Assembly (NCBI GenBank): GCA_035457725.1
Contig: DATIBC010000050.1
Coordinates: 1 to 40,636 of the forward strand
DNA length: 40,636 bases
Direction: 5' to 3'
Source of the DNA: DATFES01 sp035457725
Lineage (GTDB): Bacteria > Pseudomonadota > Alphaproteobacteria > CACIAM-22H2
The notes under the pieces were generated by a model. The model did not search any database. It was not told the DNA's origin and worked only from the letters and a program-made list of their open reading frames with translations. Below are positions 1-8,487 of the stretch, one piece after another (position 1 is the first letter of the stretch; each line of letters begins with the position of its first letter). Both the position numbers and the translations under genes were made by a program.

Positions 1-1
1 C

Positions 2-196
2 GCCGGCGAGGGCGCGGTCCACGCCCGTCTTGCTGGCAGTGGCGGCGTCGAGCGCTGGATCGCCTGCTGGGACAAGATCAACCTTTTGGCCCGGCGCACC
101 GAGAGCCTAAATCTGGATCGCCGCCTCGTCCTCATCGACGCCTTCTTGTCGCTGGCGAACCGGCAGGGTCGGCAAACTACAGGCGTTCTTGTGTAA
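2..196 (+). CDS. holB: DNA polymerase III delta' subunit, C-terminal end (partial)
   Basis: Only the last 64 residues are in the window; the reading frame is open from position 2 to a TAA at 194-196. The tail has paired tryptophans (RWIACWDKI) followed by SLNLDRRLVLIDAF, a pattern like the C-terminal clamp-loader collar domain of alphaproteobacterial delta' proteins. The delta' subunit is part of the clamp loader that places the beta sliding clamp on DNA. The identification leans on position: holB sits just upstream of metG and tatD in many alphaproteobacteria. The catalytic-like AAA+ part lies outside the window, so the call is an inference from a short tail plus gene order. Confidence 0.7.
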   Translation, partial: AGEGAVHARLAGSGGVERWIACWDKINLLARRTESLNLDRRLVLIDAFLSLANRQGRQTTGVLV

Positions 197-372
197 GCGT
201 CGGGCTTGATCGTTTAGCCCGCGCCATGGGAGAAGGGGGCCCCGGCGAACCGCCGGGCCGGTAGCGCACACCCCATCGGTGGGCGATCTGAGGGCGCAAA
301 AATTGCGTCCGTTCAGCAATATATCGGCAACACTTAACGCTCGTTCTAAACCGGTCGATCGGTTCCGCATGC
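197..372. other. holB-metG intergenic region with hairpins
   Basis: This 176-base gap holds two stem-loops. One follows the holB stop (GGGCT...AGCCC flanked by GCG/CGC, about 198-225). The other is CCCGGCG-AAC-CGCCGGG at 241-257, a 7 bp stem with a 3-base loop. Neither has a T-run, so neither is a convincing intrinsic terminator. No tRNA or open frame was found. The metG promoter probably lies in the more AT-rich part around 295-360, but no clear -35/-10 pair can be named. Confidence 0.35.
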
Positions 373-1971
373 ATGAAGACCTACTACCTCACGACGCCGA
401 TCTATTACGTCAATGACGCGCCGCATATCGGGCACGCCTATACGACGCTCGCGTGCGACGTGTTGGCGCGCTTCATGCGGCTCGACGGCTATCGCGTCCA
501 CTTCCTCACCGGCACGGACGAGCACGGACAGAAGGTCGAGAAGGCCGCGCAGGCCGCGGGCGAAGCGCCGAAGCCGTTCACCGACCGGTTTTCGGAGAAC
601 TTCCGTGCGCTGGCGCAAGCGCTCAACGTGTCGAACGACGATTTCATCCGCACCACCGAGGCGCGCCACATCAAGGCGAGCCAGGCGATCTGGCGCGCAC
701 TCGAGAAGAACGGCGACATCTATCTCGGCAAGTACGCCGGCTGGTATGCGGTCCGCGACGAGGCGTTCTATGGCGAGGACGAACTCGTCACTGGACCGGA
801 CGGCAAGAAGCGCGCCCCTTCGGGCGCCGAGGTCGAATGGCTCGAGGAGCCGAGCTATTTCTTCAAGCTCGCGGCTTGGCAAGACCGCCTGCTCACGTTC
901 TACGACGAGAACCCGGATTTCGTCGGGCCAGCGACACGCTTCAACGAGGTCAAGAGTTTTGTGCGCCAAGGGCTCGACGATCTGTCGATCTCGCGCACGA
1001 CGTTCAAATGGGGCGTACCGGTGCCCGATGCCCCAGGACATATCATGTATGTCTGGCTCGACGCGCTCACCAATTACATCACCGCGGTTGGCTACCCGGA
1101 CACCGACAACGCGTTGTTCACCAGCTTCTGGCCCGCCGATCTGCACATGGTCGGCAAGGACATCCTGCGCTTCCACGCGGTGTACTGGCCGGCTTTCCTG
1201 ATGGCCGCCGGACTGAAGCCGCCCAAGCGCGTCTTCGCGCACGGCTGGTGGACGGTGGAGGGCCAGAAGATGTCGAAATCGCTCGGCAACGTGGTCAATC
1301 CGTTCGACATCATCTCGAAGGAGAAATATGGACTTGACCCGGTGCGCTATTTCTTGTTGCGCGAGGTCCCCTTCGGCCAGGACGGCGATTTTTCGCAACG
1401 GGCAATCGAAGGAAGGCTCAACAACGACCTCGCCAACGACTTCGGCAACCTGGCGCAGCGCGTGCTGACCCAGGTCAACCGCAATTGCGCCGCCTCGGTG
1501 CCACAGCCTGGGGAGTTCACGCCGCGCGACGAAGCGATGTTGGAAGCCGCGCGTGCGCTGCTCCCGGTTCTGCGCGCCGAGATCGGGCAGCAGGCGTTCC
1601 ACAAGGCGCTCGATGCACTATGGCGGGTGATCGGCGAGGCCAACCGTTATGTCGATGAGCAGGCGCCGTGGGCGCTCAAGAAGACCGACCCGGCGCGCAT
1701 GAATACCGTGCTCTATGTCTTGGCCGAGGTGATCCGACACTGCGCCATCCTCTGCCAGCCGTTCATGCCGGGTTCGATGGCGAAGCTGCTCGACCAGCTT
1801 GGCCAGCCGGAGAACTCGCGAGATTTCGCCTCCCTCGCGAAGCGGATCAAGCCCGGCACGAATTTGCCTGCGCCGAGCGGCATCTTCCCGCGGCATGTCA
1901 TCCCTGAGAAGGTGACGGCAGGCCGCGTCGCTACGGTCGAGGTGAAGAAGATCAAGTCGCCGCGCGGATGA
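373..1971 (+). CDS. metG: Methionyl-tRNA synthetase
   Basis: Class I aminoacyl-tRNA synthetase that charges tRNA-Met in the cytoplasm. The 532-residue protein has the HIGH signature as PHIGH near residues 17-21 and a perfect KMSKS loop at 299-303. The zinc-knuckle cysteines of E. coli MetG are absent from the connective-peptide region around residues 120-160. There is also no C-terminal tRNA-binding dimerisation domain. This is the short zinc-free form usual in alphaproteobacteria. The ATG at 373 is preferred because it opens directly on KTYYLTTPIYYVND; another ATG at 369 is in a different frame. The stop overlaps the tatD start, so metG, tatD and the next gene are probably one operon. Confidence 0.98.
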   Translation: MKTYYLTTPIYYVNDAPHIGHAYTTLACDVLARFMRLDGYRVHFLTGTDEHGQKVEKAAQAAGEAPKPFTDRFSENFRALAQALNVSNDDFIRTTEARHIKASQAIWRALEKNGDIYLGKYAGWYAVRDEAFYGEDELVTGPDGKKRAPSGAEVEWLEEPSYFFKLAAWQDRLLTFYDENPDFVGPATRFNEVKSFVRQGLDDLSISRTTFKWGVPVPDAPGHIMYVWLDALTNYITAVGYPDTDNALFTSFWPADLHMVGKDILRFHAVYWPAFLMAAGLKPPKRVFAHGWWTVEGQKMSKSLGNVVNPFDIISKEKYGLDPVRYFLLREVPFGQDGDFSQRAIEGRLNNDLANDFGNLAQRVLTQVNRNCAASVPQPGEFTPRDEAMLEAARALLPVLRAEIGQQAFHKALDALWRVIGEANRYVDEQAPWALKKTDPARMNTVLYVLAEVIRHCAILCQPFMPGSMAKLLDQLGQPENSRDFASLAKRIKPGTNLPAPSGIFPRHVIPEKVTAGRVATVEVKKIKSPRG

Positions 1972-2768
1972 TGCTGGTCGACAGCCACTGCCATCTCGAC
2001 TATCCGCCGCTCGCCGACGATCTGCCGGGCGTCCTGGCGCGCGCCCGCACGGCGGGCGTCGGAGCGCTGTTGACCATCGGTACCAAGCTCAAGGATTTCG
2101 AGCGGGTGCGAATGCTTGCCGAGGCGCATCCCGAGATCTGGTGTTCGGTCGGCATCCATCCGCACGAGGCGCAAAACGAGGTGGCCGACGCGGCTAAACT
2201 CGTGACGCTCGCCCGGCATCCGCGCGTCGTCGGCATCGGCGAGACGGGCCTCGACTACTACTACGACAAGAGCCCGCGCGAACAGCAAAGGGCGAACTTT
2301 CGTGCCCATATGCGCGCGGCGATCGAAGCGGGCCTGCCGCTCATCGTCCACACTCGCGATGCCGACCAGGACACCGGCGACATGCTGGCCGAAGCCGCGG
2401 CGGCCGTGGGCAGGCGGCTCAAGGGCGTGCTGCATTGCTTCACGTCGACGCGCGCGCTCGCCGAACGGGCGATCGAGCTAGGCCTTCATATTTCGATCTC
2501 CGGCATCGTGACGTTCAAGAACGCCGAGGACTTGCGCCTCACCGTCAAGGCGCTGCCGCTCGACCGATTGCTGGTCGAAACCGATTCGCCGTATCTGGCG
2601 CCCGTTCCAGTGCGTGGAAAGCCCTGCGAACCGGCGTTCGTCGCCTATACGGCGGCTAAGGTGGCCGAGCTGAAGGGGATCGCTCCGGAAGAATTGGCCC
2701 GCGCCACGACGGCGAATTTCTACGCGCTGTTCGATCGTGCGCAGGCGCCGCACCCTGCGGGATCATGA
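1968..2768 (+). CDS. tatD: TatD family metal-dependent hydrolase (DNase)
   Basis: A 266-residue TIM-barrel metallohydrolase of the TatD family, whose members are 3'-5' exonucleases or deoxyribonucleases. The N-terminal metal motif is DSHCHLD (His7, His9). Further family motifs are GIGETGLDYYYD, which carries the metal-binding Glu, VHTRDAD, and ETDSPYLAP near the C-terminus. The start overlaps the metG stop in an ATGATG context; either ATG (1968 or 1971) is possible and changes only one residue. The stop overlaps the start of the next gene by four bases (ATGA), which suggests translational coupling. The family assignment is firm; the in vivo substrate is not shown. Confidence 0.95.
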   Translation: MMLVDSHCHLDYPPLADDLPGVLARARTAGVGALLTIGTKLKDFERVRMLAEAHPEIWCSVGIHPHEAQNEVADAAKLVTLARHPRVVGIGETGLDYYYDKSPREQQRANFRAHMRAAIEAGLPLIVHTRDADQDTGDMLAEAAAAVGRRLKGVLHCFTSTRALAERAIELGLHISISGIVTFKNAEDLRLTVKALPLDRLLVETDSPYLAPVPVRGKPCEPAFVAYTAAKVAELKGIAPEELARATTANFYALFDRAQAPHPAGS

Positions 2769-3538
2769 AGGTCACCATCCTCGGCTGCGGCGGCTCGGGC
2801 GGCGTGCCGTTGATCGGCTGCGCCTGCGCGGTCTGCACCTCGGACGATCCGCGAAACAAGCGGACGCGCGTATCGATCGTGGTCGAGGAGGGGCCGACAC
2901 GAGTCCTGGTCGATGCCTCGCCCGATCTGCGACAGCAGTTTCTGGCGAACGGGCTGGCGACGGTCGACGCGGTGGTCCTCACCCATGGGCACGCCGATCA
3001 CATTCACGGCATCGACGATTTGCGTTCGGTCAACTTCCACCGCAACGCGCCGCTCGACGTCTGGGCCGACCCGATCACAATCGCCGAGACGCTGCGGCGC
3101 TTCGGCTACGCGTTTCATCCCCCGCGCACCAACGACGGTGTCTGGTACGCGCCTTCGCTGGTGGCGCGGGAAATCTCCGGCCGGTTGACGATCGGCGCGC
3201 TCGAGATCATCCCCTTCGCCCAGGCGCATGGCGGCGATCGCGATCCGACGCTAGGTCTGCGCTTCGGCCGGTTCGCTTACTCGACCGACGTCAAGGAGTT
3301 TTCCGACGACGCTTTTCGCGCGCTCGCCGGCGTCGAAGTTTGGGTCGTCGATTGCCTTCAGGAGAGTCCCAATCCCGCCCACAGCCATCTCGAACAAACG
3401 CTCGGATGGATTGCCCGCGTCAAACCGCGGCGCGCCGTCCTGACCCACATGAACCACCGCGTCGATTACGCCGCGTGGGCGGCGCGTCTGCCGGCCGGCG
3501 TTGAGCCTGGCTACGACGGGATGGTGATCGCGCTTTAG
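2765..3538 (+). CDS. PhnP-like metallo-beta-lactamase-fold hydrolase
   Basis: A 257-residue metallo-beta-lactamase-fold protein. The metal motif THGHADH gives His74, His76, Asp78 and His79, and later HSHLEQT and LTHMNHR supply family-typical histidines. The N-terminal ILGCGGSGGVP followed by a CxCxxC-like cluster (GCACAVC) resembles PhnP, the cyclic phosphodiesterase of phosphonate breakdown. No phosphonate genes are nearby. A close relative usually follows metG-tatD in alphaproteobacteria, so a housekeeping phosphodiesterase role is more likely than phosphonate use. Its start overlaps the tatD stop by four bases. The exact substrate is unknown. Confidence 0.9.
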   Translation: MKVTILGCGGSGGVPLIGCACAVCTSDDPRNKRTRVSIVVEEGPTRVLVDASPDLRQQFLANGLATVDAVVLTHGHADHIHGIDDLRSVNFHRNAPLDVWADPITIAETLRRFGYAFHPPRTNDGVWYAPSLVAREISGRLTIGALEIIPFAQAHGGDRDPTLGLRFGRFAYSTDVKEFSDDAFRALAGVEVWVVDCLQESPNPAHSHLEQTLGWIARVKPRRAVLTHMNHRVDYAAWAARLPAGVEPGYDGMVIAL

Positions 3539-3569
3539 CGCCCACATCCATCGTCCGCTCCTCGAGCGG

Positions 3570-3638
3570 CCTCGTCATTCGACAAGCTCAGGACGAGGAA
3601 ATGAAAATATCCTCACGCTGAGCCTGTCGAAGCGTGAG
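3570..3638. repeat. REP-like inverted pair of hairpins, copy 1
   Basis: Two short palindromic units face each other between the convergent metallohydrolase and EamA genes. Unit one (3570-3598) has stem CCTCGTC/GACGAGG around the core TTCGACAAGCTCAG. Unit two (3612-3638) has stem CTCACGCT/AGCGTGAG around the reverse complement of the same core (TGAGCCTGTCGAA). The core is kept while the stems differ but stay complementary, as in REP/BIME elements. A related pair lies at 32631-32706. The hairpins may also help end transcription from both sides, but there is no T-run. Confidence 0.85.
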
Positions 3639-3673
3639 CGTCCAGCTTTCCTTGAACACCAAGCAGTTTCATT

Positions 3674-4621
3674 CTACCGGCCGCGCGCCGCAAGCCAGAC
3701 GCCGGCGAAGATGAGGGCAATGCCCAGTCCGTGATACCAGCGCGGGACTTCGGCGAGGAATAGCATCGCCAGCAGCGTGCCGAAGGCCGGCATCAGGTGA
3801 ACGAAAACGCCCGTGCGGGTCGGGCCGATGCGGACGACCGACTCGTTCCACGCATAGAACGCAAAAACCGATGCGAAGACGGCGACGTAGCCGATCGCGG
3901 CGAGCGCATCGGGAGAGGCCGGGACGCCGCGGCCCGTCAGCGCCAGTTCTGCGAGATAGAGGGGTAGGTTGATGAGCGTGCCGATGGCGGAAAAGACGAA
4001 CACCAGCGTCATCGGCGCGATCCCTGGCGGACGGCGGCGAAAGAGGACCGTATAAACGCCCCACACGGGCATCGCAGCTAGGATGAGCAGGTCGCCGGCG
4101 TTGAGGCGCAATGCGAAAAGTTCGCCGATGTTGCCGCGTGACACGATCGCGGCGATGCCGAGAAAGGACACGGCGATGCCGGCGAACTGCGCCGTTCGCG
4201 GGCGCTCGTGGTCGAGGATCCACGCGCACAAGATGATAAACAGCGGGATCGCCGAGTTCATCAGAACCGCGTTAATCGCCGGAGTGCGCTGCAGCCCGGC
4301 ATAGACCAGCGCCTGAAAGACGACGATTCCGGTCACCGACAACACAAGCGTGATACGCCAATGGTGCCGGAGCGCGCGCGCCTGGCGGGTGAATCCTGGC
4401 AACAACACGACTGGCGCCAAAACGAGGCAGGCGATGACCCAGCGCCAGAAATTAAGACCGATCGGCGGCATCTCCGTGCGTACCGCACGGCCGACGATCC
4501 AATTCCCGGACCAGCACAGCACGGCGGCCGTGACCAAGGCGTAGGCAACCCAACTGCCATCCGATGATGGCCTTGCCTGTGTTACTGGGACCGCGCCCGA
4601 GTTGTCATCGCGGGTTTCCAT
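3674..4621 (-). CDS. EamA/DMT family membrane transporter
   Basis: An inner-membrane protein of 315 residues with about ten hydrophobic segments and the two tandem EamA repeats of the drug/metabolite transporter superfamily. CWSGNWIVGRA and FWRWVIACLVL mark the first repeat. WGVYTVLFRR opens the second, and a final repeat helix ends in GLGIALIFAGVWL. Members export small metabolites or amino acids; the substrate cannot be read from sequence. The ATG at 4621 (METRDDNSG) is chosen. The frame runs on to a GTG at 4753, but that extension is basic, low in hydrophobicity and would run into the AT-rich promoter region. The gene is convergent with the metallohydrolase and divergent from mazG. Confidence 0.88.
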   Translation of the reverse strand: METRDDNSGAVPVTQARPSSDGSWVAYALVTAAVLCWSGNWIVGRAVRTEMPPIGLNFWRWVIACLVLAPVVLLPGFTRQARALRHHWRITLVLSVTGIVVFQALVYAGLQRTPAINAVLMNSAIPLFIILCAWILDHERPRTAQFAGIAVSFLGIAAIVSRGNIGELFALRLNAGDLLILAAMPVWGVYTVLFRRRPPGIAPMTLVFVFSAIGTLINLPLYLAELALTGRGVPASPDALAAIGYVAVFASVFAFYAWNESVVRIGPTRTGVFVHLMPAFGTLLAMLFLAEVPRWYHGLGIALIFAGVWLAARGR

Positions 4622-4916
4622 GACCGGCGGCAGTTTGGCTGAGGCGCGTCGACGGTGAAATGCCGATCCGGCAGCAGGGGCAGGCGCTGTCCGCAGGGCT
4701 TGCGAAACCGTCGATATCTTGGATGTGAGGCGATTTAACCAGGCGCCAGCCACCTATACTGCCCCGATATTTTAGATTTTCGATAATATAGATTATGCGA
4801 GAAATGTGTCGAACCATCGTTCTCCTACACCCAAACGGTTCCCCTGCCATCGTCTCCGGTTTTAGATTGGGCTGACCATAAGCGGCCCCGGATTTCGTAA
4901 CGGAACCTTGCCTCCG
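4622..4916. promoter_or_regulatory. EamA-mazG divergent intergenic region with AT-rich core
   Basis: This 295-base region separates two divergent genes. It contains a strikingly AT-rich stretch at about 4765-4800 in a GC-rich setting, with elements such as GATATTTTAGATTTTC and ATAATATAGATTAT and short ATATT/AATAT arms. Promoters for both genes probably lie here. Sequences like TAAAAT on the minus strand and TATAGATTAT on the plus strand could act as -10 elements, but no good -35 can be paired with confidence. Confidence 0.4.
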
Positions 4917-5735
4917 ATGACCAATGATTCGACCCCTCCGATCGAGCGTCTCACCGCCGTGATGGCCAAGCTGCGGCACCCGCAGCAAGGCTGTCCTTGG
5001 GACGTCGAGCAGACATTCGCCACGATCGCGCCGTACACGATCGAGGAGGCATACGAGGTCGCCGACGCGATCGAGCGGCACGATATGGCCGGGCTGAAGG
5101 AGGAGCTGGGCGACCTCCTCTTCCAGGTCGTCTTCCATGCGCGGATGGCCGAGGAAGCGGGCTTATTCGATTTCGACGCGGTCGCGGCGGCGCTCGCCGA
5201 CAAGATGGTTCGACGCCATCCCCACGTATTCGCCGGCACCGAGATCGCCAGCTCCGCCGCCCAAACGCTCGCCTGGGAAGCGCACAAGGCCAGCGAGCGG
5301 CACGGCAAGTCCGACGGCCCGACCGGCGCCCTCGACGGCGTGCCGGTCGGGTTGCCGGCGCTGGCCCGGGCGCAGAAGGTTCAGGGCCGGGCCGCGCGCG
5401 TCGGTTTCGATTGGGGCGCCGCCGGACCGATGCTCGACAAAATCGTCGAGGAGGTCGACGAAATGCGCGCCGAGATTGCCGGCGGCGGCGTTTCGGATCG
5501 GCTCGAGGAAGAGATCGGGGATTTGTTGTTTGCGTGTGTCAACGCCGCACGCTGGGCGAAAGTCGACGCAGAGAGCGCGTTGCGCCGCGCCGTGGCGAAA
5601 TTCGAGCGCCGGTTCGGGCGCGTCGAGGCCGCGCTCGCGGCGCGCGGAAAGCGTCCCGAGGATTCGACGCTGGCCGAAATGGACGCGCTGTGGGACGACG
5701 CCAAGGCACGCGAACGTGAACGAAGCGGCGACTAG
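4917..5735 (+). CDS. mazG: Nucleoside triphosphate pyrophosphohydrolase MazG
   Basis: MazG hydrolyses (d)NTPs to monophosphate and pyrophosphate and is a house-cleaning enzyme. The 272-residue protein has two tandem MazG domains. The first carries GCPWDVEQTF, then EEAYEVADAIE and EELGDLLFQVVFHARMAEE, which hold the metal-binding acidic residues. The second repeats this as EEVDEMRAEI and EEIGDLLFACVNAARW. ATG at 4917 is preferred because the following MTNDSTPPIERL aligns with the usual MazG start; a TTG at 4908 is an alternative. In many alphaproteobacteria mazG lies next to hflX; here it is separate, upstream of a thioredoxin-like gene on the same strand. Confidence 0.96.
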   Translation: MTNDSTPPIERLTAVMAKLRHPQQGCPWDVEQTFATIAPYTIEEAYEVADAIERHDMAGLKEELGDLLFQVVFHARMAEEAGLFDFDAVAAALADKMVRRHPHVFAGTEIASSAAQTLAWEAHKASERHGKSDGPTGALDGVPVGLPALARAQKVQGRAARVGFDWGAAGPMLDKIVEEVDEMRAEIAGGGVSDRLEEEIGDLLFACVNAARWAKVDAESALRRAVAKFERRFGRVEAALAARGKRPEDSTLAEMDALWDDAKARERERSGD

Positions 5736-5782
5736 CGCCTGGTATCGTTGATTGAACCATTCAAAAAAGGCGGGTGCCCGTG

Positions 5783-6400
5783 ATGTTCCTGCGCCAATTC
5801 TGCATTGCGCTAACGATCCTGATCGCGGGGCCGGCCCCGGTCGGCGGGCTGCCTGCGATTGCGCCGGAGACATCAACCGGAGCCAAGCCTGGTGCCTTCG
5901 CCCTCCCCGATTTCCTCCTCGACCCGGCGCGCAAGTCGCATCTCGCCGCGCTGCCGACGTTGCGCAACACGCTCGCGCGGACTTCGATCGATGGGCGCGT
6001 CGTGTTGGTCAATTTCTTCGCCAGCTGGTGCCCGCCCTGCCACCCCGAATTCAAGGCGCTCGTCGAGCTTGACGCCAAATACCGCGGCGCTGGCCTCGCC
6101 ATTGTCGCGGTCAATCTGTTCGAGGATTGGGAAGGCGCCGCCGTTGACGGCCCGCGTCTCACGCGGTTTCTCGACCGCTACGCCCCACGCTTTCCGGTCG
6201 TTCGCGGCGGCGAGGAGACCAAGCGCCTGTTCGGCGACGTGGCGCGCATCCCGACGGTGATGATCTTTTACCGCTCGGGGGCGCCGGCGCTGCGTTTTGT
6301 TCATGTCGAAGATGCGGCGAAGACGCACCTCACGCGCGACGAACTCGAAGCCGGGATTCGTCAAGCGCTGCGTTCCGACGAGCCCAATTCAAGGCTATAG
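5783..6400 (+). CDS. TlpA-like periplasmic or membrane-anchored thioredoxin
   Basis: A 205-residue thioredoxin-fold protein with an N-terminal hydrophobic segment (about residues 5-25), either a signal peptide or membrane anchor. The active site is WCPPC (Cys83 and Cys86), as in TlpA, ResA and CcmG-type thiol-disulfide reductases, which keep periplasmic cysteines reduced, for example during cytochrome c maturation. RIPTVMIF supplies the cis-proline loop. A purine-rich AAAAAAGGCGGG lies just upstream. GTG codons at 5774 and 5780 are also possible starts, but ATG at 5783 gives the cleanest signal-like N-terminus. It follows mazG by 47 bases and may be co-transcribed. Its partner is unknown. Confidence 0.85.
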   Translation: MFLRQFCIALTILIAGPAPVGGLPAIAPETSTGAKPGAFALPDFLLDPARKSHLAALPTLRNTLARTSIDGRVVLVNFFASWCPPCHPEFKALVELDAKYRGAGLAIVAVNLFEDWEGAAVDGPRLTRFLDRYAPRFPVVRGGEETKRLFGDVARIPTVMIFYRSGAPALRFVHVEDAAKTHLTRDELEAGIRQALRSDEPNSRL

Positions 6401-6411
6401 CGCCGCCCCGT

Positions 6412-7584
6412 TCAGCTCTTGGGTAGGCTGAGTTCGACCATCCGGGCCCAATAGCTGGCGCCGAGCGGAAGGATGTCGTCGTTAAAGTCGTAGTGCGGGT
6501 TGTGTAGCATGCAGGAATCGACGCCGCCCTTGCCGTTGCCGATGAAGATGTAGGCTCCCTTCTTCGCTTGCAGCATGAAGGCGAAGTCCTCCGAGCCCAT
6601 GGTCGGCTGTCGTTCGCGGCTGACGTTGGGCGGCCCGACGATGTCCTCGGCGATTCGTGCGGCGCGTTCGGTCGACTCGCCGTCGTTGACCAATGCTGGA
6701 TAACGGATTTCGTAGCGCATCGTCATGCGGGCGCCGAACGCGGCGCACACGCCTTCGGCGATGCGGCGGATCGATGCCTCGAGCCCTTGCTGCACCTCGG
6801 GCCTGAAACACCGGCAGGTGCCCCGCAGCACGACATCGTCGGGAATGACGTTCCATGCGTCCCCGCCATGGATCTGCGTCACCGAGACTACGACCGCGTC
6901 GACCGGGTTGACGGTCCGGCTGACGATCGACTGCAGCGAAGTCACGACGCTGGCGGCGACGACGACCGGGTCGACGCCTTGGTGCGGCATCGCCGCGTGC
7001 GCGCCTTTGCCGTTGATGGCGATCTCGAATACGTCATAGGACGCCATCATCGGTCCCGGGCGGATGGCGAATCTTCCCGCCGCGAGATCGGGCATGTTGT
7101 GCATCCCGTACACCGCCTCGACGGGGAACTTGTCGAACAGCCCCTGCTCCACCATCACCCGGCCTCCGCCCTCGTTCTCCTCCGCCGGCTGGAAGATGAA
7201 ATGCACCACGCCGTCGAAGTTACGGGTCTCGGCGAGATATTTGGCGGCGCCCAGCAGCATGGTCGTGTGGCCGTCGTGGCCGCAGGCATGCATCTTGCCA
7301 GCGGTCGTCGAGGCATGCGCGAAGCCGTTCTTCTCGTGGATGTGCAGTGCGTCCATGTCGGCGCGAAGACCGATCGAGCGCCTGCCGGTCCCGGCGCGCA
7401 GCGTGCCAATAACTCCGGTGCCGGCGAGGCCACGATGCACTTCGATGCCGAATTCGCCGAGCTTTTTTGCCACGAAATCGGAGGTGCGGCGCTCTTCGAA
7501 CGCCGTCTCGGGATGGGCGTGTATGTCGCGCCGCCATGCCGTCATGTCGTCGTGGAACCCGGCGATGCGATTGATGATCGGCAT
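6412..7584 (-). CDS. M20 family amidohydrolase (hippurate/N-acyl amino acid hydrolase-like)
   Basis: A 390-residue cytoplasmic metallopeptidase-fold amidohydrolase of the M20D group, which includes HipO and IAA-amino acid hydrolases and cleaves N-acyl amino acids. The metal ligands are seen in HACGHDGH (Cys101, His103), PAEENEGG (Glu135/136) and MHNMPD (His162), with a distal His in LHNPHYDFND near the C-terminus. KGAHAAMPHQGVDP belongs to the dimerisation lid domain. A strong Shine-Dalgarno AGGGAG precedes the ATG by about nine bases. It lies 33 bases downstream of a 3-hydroxyisobutyrate dehydrogenase-like gene on the same strand, so both are likely co-transcribed. The acyl group and amino acid are not predictable. 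Confidence 0.93.
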   Translation of the reverse strand: MPIINRIAGFHDDMTAWRRDIHAHPETAFEERRTSDFVAKKLGEFGIEVHRGLAGTGVIGTLRAGTGRRSIGLRADMDALHIHEKNGFAHASTTAGKMHACGHDGHTTMLLGAAKYLAETRNFDGVVHFIFQPAEENEGGGRVMVEQGLFDKFPVEAVYGMHNMPDLAAGRFAIRPGPMMASYDVFEIAINGKGAHAAMPHQGVDPVVVAASVVTSLQSIVSRTVNPVDAVVVSVTQIHGGDAWNVIPDDVVLRGTCRCFRPEVQQGLEASIRRIAEGVCAAFGARMTMRYEIRYPALVNDGESTERAARIAEDIVGPPNVSRERQPTMGSEDFAFMLQAKKGAYIFIGNGKGGVDSCMLHNPHYDFNDDILPLGASYWARMVELSLPKS

Positions 7585-7617
7585 GGAAATTTTCTCCCTT
7601 GTGCGCGTCGTTTCTCG

Positions 7618-8487
7618 TTACTGGCGTCGCAATAGATCGATCAGGCTTGAATTGTCCCATCCCCCGCCGCCGCGACGTTGAATTTCGGCGTAACACCGGT
7701 CGACCTGCTCGGTCACTGGCAGCGACGCGCCGTTGCGCCGCGCCTCGCCCAGACAGATACCAAGGTCCTTGCGCATCCAATCGACGGTGAAGCCCGGCTT
7801 AAACTCGCCCTTCGCCATCGATGTTCCACGGTTTTCCATCGTCCATGACTGCGCCGACCCCTTGGCGATAACGGACAGTACGCGCTCGACATCGAGGCCG
7901 GCCTTGATCGCAAAGTTGATTCCTTCGGCAAGCGCCTGCATGAGCCCGGCGATGCAGATCTGATTCACCATCTTGGTCAACTGTCCCGCACCCGGCGGTC
8001 CCATGAGTGTCACCGCCTTGGCGTAACTGCGGATGATGGGCTCGGCGCGCGCGAATGCGGCCGGATCGCCGCCGACCATCACCGTGAGCTGCCCGTTCTT
8101 TGCGCCGATCTGGCCGCCCGACACCGGCGCGTCGAGCGCGGCCAGTTCGCGCTTCGTCGCCTCGGCGGCGAGTTCACGCGCGATGCCCGCCGTGGCGGTC
8201 GTATGATCGATGAAGATCGCGCCAGGTTTCATCGCCGTAAACGCGCCCTCCTCGCCCAACGTAACAGCGCGCAGCGCGTCGTCGTTGCCGACGCAGGCGC
8301 AAACGAAATCGGCGCCGTGCACTGCCTCGCCGGCCGTGGCGAACGCGCGGCCGCCATGCGCCGTGACCCAGGCATCCGCCTTGGCGGCGGTGCGATTGTA
8401 GACGGCGACATCATGGCCGGACCGGGCGACATGTCCGGCCATATGAAAACCCATCGCCCCGAGCCCGAGAAACGCCACGCGTGCCAT
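7618..8487 (-). CDS. 3-hydroxyisobutyrate dehydrogenase-like oxidoreductase
   Basis: A 289-residue beta-hydroxyacid dehydrogenase (HIBADH / 2-hydroxy-3-oxopropionate reductase family). The Rossmann motif is GLGAMGFHMA at residues 8-17, followed by VYNRT, which hints at NADP preference. The substrate motif is DAPVSGGQIGA (119-129) and the catalytic lysine is Lys172 in TKMVNQ. Length matches the family. The frame is open far upstream, but ATG at 8487 starts exactly at the Rossmann strand (MARVAFLGLG), so it is the natural start. It is divergent from a YdfG-type dehydrogenase that acts on a related class of substrates and is followed by an M20 amidohydrolase. Confidence 0.93.
   Translation of the reverse strand: MARVAFLGLGAMGFHMAGHVARSGHDVAVYNRTAAKADAWVTAHGGRAFATAGEAVHGADFVCACVGNDDALRAVTLGEEGAFTAMKPGAIFIDHTTATAGIARELAAEATKRELAALDAPVSGGQIGAKNGQLTVMVGGDPAAFARAEPIIRSYAKAVTLMGPPGAGQLTKMVNQICIAGLMQALAEGINFAIKAGLDVERVLSVIAKGSAQSWTMENRGTSMAKGEFKPGFTVDWMRKDLGICLGEARRNGASLPVTEQVDRCYAEIQRRGGGGWDNSSLIDLLRRQ

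Noticed and set aside
241..257. Intrinsic terminator after holB
   Set aside because: The stem CCCGGCG/CGCCGGG is sound, but no T-run follows on either strand.
197..372. A tRNA or riboswitch before metG
   Set aside because: Short hairpins are present, but there is no cloverleaf, T-loop consensus or SAM-riboswitch core.
346..1602. A 418-codon open frame antisense to metG
   Set aside because: It is a shadow of metG in GC-rich DNA, with Arg/Val/Glu-rich composition, no family motif and no ribosome site.
3674..4753. A longer EamA protein starting at GTG 4753
   Set aside because: The added 44 residues are basic and unlike the family, and they extend into the AT-rich intergenic region. ATG at 4621 is enough.
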